From Sphingomonadales bacterium (GTDB lineage Bacteria; Pseudomonadota; Alphaproteobacteria; Sphingomonadales; Sphingomonadaceae), in NCBI GenBank assembly GCA_017302775.1, contig JAFLDC010000069.1:1-9819 (forward strand): a DNA stretch of 9,819 nt, given 5' to 3'. Shown here piece by piece: positions 6,680 through 9,819 of this stretch. The notes under the pieces were generated by a model. It ran no database searches, was not told the DNA's origin, and saw only the letters and a program-made list of their open reading frames with translations. The position numbers were made by a program, and so were the translations under genes. Each line of letters begins with the position of its first letter. Positions within the stretch are counted from its first letter, which is position 1.

Positions 6680-7932
6680 GCCAGGTCCTGTATTGCTGAG
6701 AGGATGTCGCGTGCCCGGATCGAGACCAGACTGAACGAGCCCGCGTCGCCCAGTCCGTGGGAATTTTCGCAAAGCCCGTTCAGGAACAGGGGTGGATAGG
6801 ATCCGCCGCGTGCGAAGTTGACCCGGTAGTTTCTCGAAACATCGATCCCTCCCGCATCGGTGATCAAATCGGCGGTGAGATCCCGCAAAGGAGCCGGAAT
6901 GGCATCAGGACCATCAGCACCCATATCCAGGAAACCTGTAGCGAAAACGGTCAATGCAAATGGAATGGTCTGCTCGGTGCCAAGATACCGCTCCCTGATC
7001 CGGAGCGCGTGACCGGCGCCGGTCGACGTAAATTCGACCAGCTCGTGATTGTTGAGAATCCGCAAGGGCTGTTCGCCAGCCAGACCCGCCTGATAACGCA
7101 GCCGGTACAGGTCATCGAGAACATCCTTGTCTACGGACGAATAGTTCGTGCGGCGCAGCTCCCTGCCGATCTCCGCCCGCGCTGCGGGTGGCAGGCTGTA
7201 GTAGTAATCCGTGAACTCCGGAAAGTAGACATGATCGCTGAACGGCGAGGTGTCCTTAAGCTGCAGCGAGAAGGATCGATGCACCAGATACAGGTTCGAA
7301 AAACCACGGCGCAGCAGGTCGATCGCAATTTCCGCGGCGCTTTGCGAAGCTCCGACGATGATGATCGGATCGGTCCGTTGCCGGTCTGAAACGTGAGCCA
7401 GATAGTCACTCAGGTGGATTACCGCACGATTGCCCTCCACCCCGGGCACTTTCGGGATCCGGCGCGCGCGACCGGTGCCGACAATCGCAACCTTCGCGAA
7501 ATGACAATCGCCGGTTGCCAGGGTGATCTTCCATTCCGGACTGCTTCCAGTGGTCCGTTCCAGGCGCTCAACACACGACGGCTCGATCCATTCCTCGAAA
7601 TGCGATCGGACCCAGGTTACATAGTCGGCGAACTCAAGCCGGTAAGCATAGGTTAGGCCCAGGTTAAGATATTCGAAAAACTTGTTTTTCTCCTTCAGGT
7701 AGTTCGCGAAGGTGAAGAACCCCATCGGATTCACCGGGGTTGAGAAATCGCGGAGCGGATTGTGTTGGATATCGCTGCCGCTCAGCAGCATGTGATGTTG
7801 CCATTGCTCGCTCGGCGCTTTTTCGAAGAACCGGGCGCTCTGGTCGAAGCCCAAATCCCGCATCGCAACCGCCAGGGCGATGTTGGACGGACCAAACCCG
7901 ATGCCGGCAATGAAACTTCGACTTTCCGCCAT
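6676..7932 (-). CDS. Flavin-dependent amino-acid side-chain N-hydroxylase (SidA/IucD/PvdA family)
   Basis: A 418-residue class-B flavin monooxygenase that hydroxylates the terminal amine of lysine, ornithine or a similar diamino acid using FAD, NADPH and oxygen. Motifs: FAD site 'GIGFGPSNIALAVAM' (10-24), 'LRDFSTPVNPMGFFTFANYL' (60-79) matching the family's 'LKDLVTP-P-S-F-F-NYL' block, NADPH site 'IIVGASQSAAEIAIDLLRRG' (191-210), 'RRTNYSSVD' (260-268), 'FATGF' (330-334) and the C-terminal 'SHGLGDAGSFSLVSIRARDI' (391-410). I prefer the ATG at 7932: it has GGGA eight bases upstream and sits one base after the stop of a tiny upstream frame. An in-frame ATG at 7959 would add nine residues but has no ribosome-binding site. 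Siderophore genes (IucA/C synthetase, NRPS) are absent, whereas a MetRS-like gene is adjacent, the arrangement seen for hydrazine biosynthesis. Substrate is open: lysine, ornithine or diaminobutyrate. Confidence 0.92.
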   Translation of the reverse strand: MAESRSFIAGIGFGPSNIALAVAMRDLGFDQSARFFEKAPSEQWQHHMLLSGSDIQHNPLRDFSTPVNPMGFFTFANYLKEKNKFFEYLNLGLTYAYRLEFADYVTWVRSHFEEWIEPSCVERLERTTGSSPEWKITLATGDCHFAKVAIVGTGRARRIPKVPGVEGNRAVIHLSDYLAHVSDRQRTDPIIIVGASQSAAEIAIDLLRRGFSNLYLVHRSFSLQLKDTSPFSDHVYFPEFTDYYYSLPPAARAEIGRELRRTNYSSVDKDVLDDLYRLRYQAGLAGEQPLRILNNHELVEFTSTGAGHALRIRERYLGTEQTIPFALTVFATGFLDMGADGPDAIPAPLRDLTADLITDAGGIDVSRNYRVNFARGGSYPPLFLNGLCENSHGLGDAGSFSLVSIRARDILSAIQDLA

Positions 7933-7933
7933 T

Positions 7934-8032
7934 TCAGATTTCCCAAAGGACACGTGCATTTTTTGCTGTCTGAAGAATTGAGCCGCTGTGTTTGCGCACC
8001 TCTTCGGTTTTGATTGCGGGTTGATCGTTCAT
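7934..8032 (-). CDS. Possible 32-residue small protein between MetRS-like and N-hydroxylase genes
   Basis: On the minus strand an ATG at 8032 overlaps the stop of the MetRS-like gene as ATGA. The frame continues for 32 codons (MNDQPAIKTEEVRK... ending ARVLWEI) to a TGA at 7934-7936, one base before the preferred hydroxylase start. It therefore fills the gap between the two genes exactly. The peptide is hydrophilic, charged at first and amphipathic towards its end, and its composition is reasonable for a protein; GC at third positions is about half, lower than in the neighbours. There is no ribosome-binding site directly before the ATG, so translation would depend on coupling. I recognise no family. 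It could be a real small component, the remnant of a larger gene, or chance. Confidence 0.4.
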   Translation of the reverse strand: MNDQPAIKTEEVRKHSGSILQTAKNARVLWEI

Positions 8033-9819
8033 GCCATGCATTCGGCTGCGACAAGCTCCTCAGCCACGCCGATGCTCGGTAGCCTTTCGGGCAGATGTCT
8101 GCGCGCTTGCGCGCTGAATCGCGGCATTATCGGGGCGAGATCGCCGGTGAACAGGTCCGGAGCCAGAGCAGCGACTTCCACCGCGCGGCCCTGCCTTAGC
8201 ATGGCGTCCAACAGGTCCAGTTTGGAAAGCGCGCGCCGGGCCAGGGACTTCATCGACAGTCCGGTGATCGGGCCCGGCGCTGCCAGCCCGCGATAGGGGC
8301 TGTCGGCCTGGCTGCCGTCACGCTTGTCCCAATGGTTATACGCCCCTGCAATCCGGTCGATGACACCGGCAATCCTGGCGATCGAGTCCGCCGCCAGTTC
8401 CTCAACGAATGACGCTTCGTCAAATTCCGGTCCGTGCAGCGCAAGGTAGAACCGGATCAGGTCCGTATCGTGCTTTTCCGCGAAGTCATTGGCCCAGATC
8501 GCATGGCCCTGGCTGGTCGAGAACTTTGAATTACCCAGGTTGTAAAAGCGATTGACGACCAGCGCATCCGGTCGCGGCCAGTCATAGCCGCATTGCCGGC
8601 CCACAACAGCAAGCACGCCATGCAGAATCGTATAGAAATAGCCGTTGTCGAAACCAAGAAACTGCAAGTACCGGTCGCCCGGTGCAATGCGCCCGGCCTT
8701 CGCCGCAAGGTGATGGAAATGGCCGGGGTACATTTCCGCCCAAGGGTCGATCGTCTGGCCTGGCAGGCCAAGCGGTGCCCGGACCCCCCGTTCGCAGCCC
8801 TGTCTGGAAAGAGCTCTACGACCCAGTGGCCTGCCGAGCCAGAATTGCAGGTTGGCCCGCAACTTTGGGCACTGGATGTCGCAGCTGTTCAGCCAATCGG
8901 TCAACCCGCCGCGAAAACGCTCAAGATCGACCACCAGCCGCTCTTCCTTCCGGAACGAGACCGGCCCGCCGAGTCCGGGGTCAAGCAGATCATATCCCGA
9001 ATTCGGCTCGCCGCACGATTCACAGATGGTCTCGCAGGCCGGTGTGAGGCAGCGGCTGCAGTATCCGGGCAGTTCCGGTCCGTTCAGATAGGCCCCGGAC
9101 GCCGGGTCGATCGCCGCAATGCTCTCGGCTATCTCGCAAAGCCCGGCGTCCAGCGCCTTGTCGAAAAACTCGGCAATGAACTCGCAATAGGTGTCGTCGC
9201 AGCGGCCGAGTTCACCGAACCCCAACGAATAACGGCCAATCGTGTCCTCAATGTCGGCCTGGGCCCTGGCGAGCAGCTCACCGGACGAGCAGCCCAGTTT
9301 GCGCGCGCGCACGTCGACACCCGGACGTTTGACGCGCACCTTGATTGTCCGGAACCTTCCGTCGAACTTGTCGTTCGACGAGTAGTACCCGAGCAGGTAG
9401 TACGACCCGACGTCGGCGACGATGCGCGAGAGGCCGCGCTCGATGTCGTTGCTGTTGACCACCGCGATGCCGTCGGTCTCGGCCGCCATCACCTGCAGCG
9501 ATGTGATGCGCTGGCGCAACTGCGACTGGTCGGCTGCCGGCGACATGCCCATCATGGCGGGCTGCCCGATCTCGCCCTCGATGCTGGTGTCGAACACCGG
9601 CAGGCCGCGGGGATCGACCGGGTAGAACGTCACGTTCGAGCGGTTGGCCTTGCTCAGCAGCGCGCGGAACTCGCTGTCGTTGTCGATCATCGACAGCATC
9701 ATCCGGTCCATCTCGCACTTCGACCGCATGTCGCCCGACCGCGCGCTGGCGATGTCGTTCGTCAAGCGGCCCGTGGGGCCCACGCCGATGCCCGGCAGCG
9801 TGGGCCGTCGGTCGGGACC
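8029..9819 (-). CDS. MetRS-like (hydrazine-synthetase-type) protein, N-terminus replaced by VWFA-related sequence; runs off right edge
   Basis: One frame is open from the right edge to a TGA at 8029. Residue numbers count from a GTG at 9783. Residues 1 to about 161 are VWFA-related (separate entry). From about 158 to 584 the sequence is class-I methionyl-tRNA-synthetase-like: 'RKLGCSSGELLARAQADIED' (161-180), 'EFFDKALDAGL' (205-215), zinc-knuckle cysteines C242, C245, C254 and C257, 'YLQFLGFDNGYFYTILHGVL' (372-391), and a KMSKS-like 'KFSTS' (420-424). The following helical region is short for a tRNA anticodon-binding domain. The HIGH-motif segment is missing. Beside an N-hydroxylase gene, such MetRS-like proteins activate an amino acid and pass it to the hydroxylamine during N-N bond formation. 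No cupin domain, the usual partner, is visible. A housekeeping MetRS is the alternative, but the altered KMSKS, shortened C-terminus and context argue against it. Confidence 0.75.
   Translation of the reverse strand, partial: GPDRRPTLPGIGVGPTGRLTNDIASARSGDMRSKCEMDRMMLSMIDNDSEFRALLSKANRSNVTFYPVDPRGLPVFDTSIEGEIGQPAMMGMSPAADQSQLRQRITSLQVMAAETDGIAVVNSNDIERGLSRIVADVGSYYLLGYYSSNDKFDGRFRTIKVRVKRPGVDVRARKLGCSSGELLARAQADIEDTIGRYSLGFGELGRCDDTYCEFIAEFFDKALDAGLCEIAESIAAIDPASGAYLNGPELPGYCSRCLTPACETICESCGEPNSGYDLLDPGLGGPVSFRKEERLVVDLERFRGGLTDWLNSCDIQCPKLRANLQFWLGRPLGRRALSRQGCERGVRAPLGLPGQTIDPWAEMYPGHFHHLAAKAGRIAPGDRYLQFLGFDNGYFYTILHGVLAVVGRQCGYDWPRPDALVVNRFYNLGNSKFSTSQGHAIWANDFAEKHDTDLIRFYLALHGPEFDEASFVEELAADSIARIAGVIDRIAGAYNHWDKRDGSQADSPYRGLAAPGPITGLSMKSLARRALSKLDLLDAMLRQGRAVEVAALAPDLFTGDLAPIMPRFSAQARRHLPERLPSIGVAEELVAAECMA
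9298..9312 (-). other. In-frame chimera junction at a GC dinucleotide run
   Basis: Reading the minus strand, the VWFA homology ends with codons for V-R-A-R (9301-9312, an alternating GTGCGCGCGCGC run) and the next codons, K-L-G-C-S-S-G-E-L, fit the MetRS family, where 'ARKLGCSPEEL'-like sequence follows the catalytic core's 'DEHG' region. 'RAR' is expected on both sides, so the joint lies on a short shared low-complexity sequence. This is typical of an assembly mis-join, or of illegitimate recombination if the DNA is real. Confidence 0.65.
9301..9819 (-). other. VWFA-related (Acidobacteria-type) protein fragment, 5'-partial
   Basis: The minus strand from the right edge encodes the C-terminal part of a VWFA-related protein. 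Key stretches are 'RPTLPGIGVGPTGRLTNDIA', 'DNDSEFRALLSKANRSNVTF', 'FYPVDPRGLPVFD', 'LQVMAAETDGIAVVNSNDIE', 'RIVADVGSYYLLGYYSSNDK', 'GRFRTIKVRVKRPGVDVRAR'. This is the usual order at the end of the secreted VWFA-related proteins that are abundant in Acidobacteria and related groups; those end in 'VRARRGY' followed by a variable tail. The match stops exactly at 'VRAR', where MetRS-like sequence takes over. It has no functional link to the rest of the operon. Confidence 0.75.

Noticed and set aside
6676..7932. Hydroxamate siderophore cluster
   Set aside because: No IucA/IucC-type synthetase, NRPS, acyltransferase or TonB receptor is visible in the window; the adjacent MetRS-like gene fits N-N chemistry better. 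Genes outside the window could still change this.

Overview
The window is about 9.8 kb of GC-rich DNA. Seven or eight tightly packed genes lie on the minus strand, facing one 5'-truncated gene on the plus strand. Gene density, GC-rich codons and protein types (GMC flavoprotein with a gluconate-2-dehydrogenase subunit-3 partner, DUF3291, SidA/IucD-type N-hydroxylase) suggest a proteobacterium, perhaps an alphaproteobacterium; this is an inference from style, not from a marker gene. The rightmost ~0.5 kb looks different: it encodes part of a VWFA-related protein of a kind typical of Acidobacteria. No stretch longer than 300 bases lacks a gene, and I see no tRNA, rRNA, CRISPR, IS element or strong terminator.

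Layout, read right to left as the minus-strand operon is transcribed. At the right edge, an open frame starts as a VWFA-related protein and at about 9300 becomes, in frame, a methionyl-tRNA-synthetase-like protein that lacks its HIGH-motif N-terminus. Then come a possible 32-codon gene, a flavin-dependent amino-acid N-hydroxylase (SidA/IucD/PvdA family), a diaminobutyrate-2-oxoglutarate-type aminotransferase, a possible 23-codon reading frame, a PhnS-like substrate-binding protein without a signal peptide, a gluconate-2-dehydrogenase subunit-3-like protein and its GMC flavoprotein partner. After a 79-bp gap follow a DUF3291 protein and an overlapping conserved hypothetical. On the plus strand, convergent with this operon, lies the 3' part of a type-I (leucine-binding-type) periplasmic binding protein.

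The main interpretation is a biosynthetic operon that makes an N-N bond. A side-chain N-hydroxylase encoded next to a MetRS-like protein is the hallmark of the hydrazine synthetases known from s56-p1, pyrazomycin and formycin biosynthesis. There, an N-hydroxylated diamino acid is joined to a second amino acid and rearranged to a hydrazine. Here an EctB-like aminotransferase is translationally coupled to the hydroxylase, which points to 2,4-diaminobutyrate as a possible substrate instead of lysine or ornithine. The cytosolic GMC pair could act as the tailoring oxidoreductase. Two substrate-binding proteins without permeases are unexplained.

The main caution is the right-hand fusion. It is most simply a metagenomic assembly chimera, or less likely a real recombination, at a GC-repeat sequence. 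The N-terminus of the MetRS-like enzyme is therefore missing from the window.
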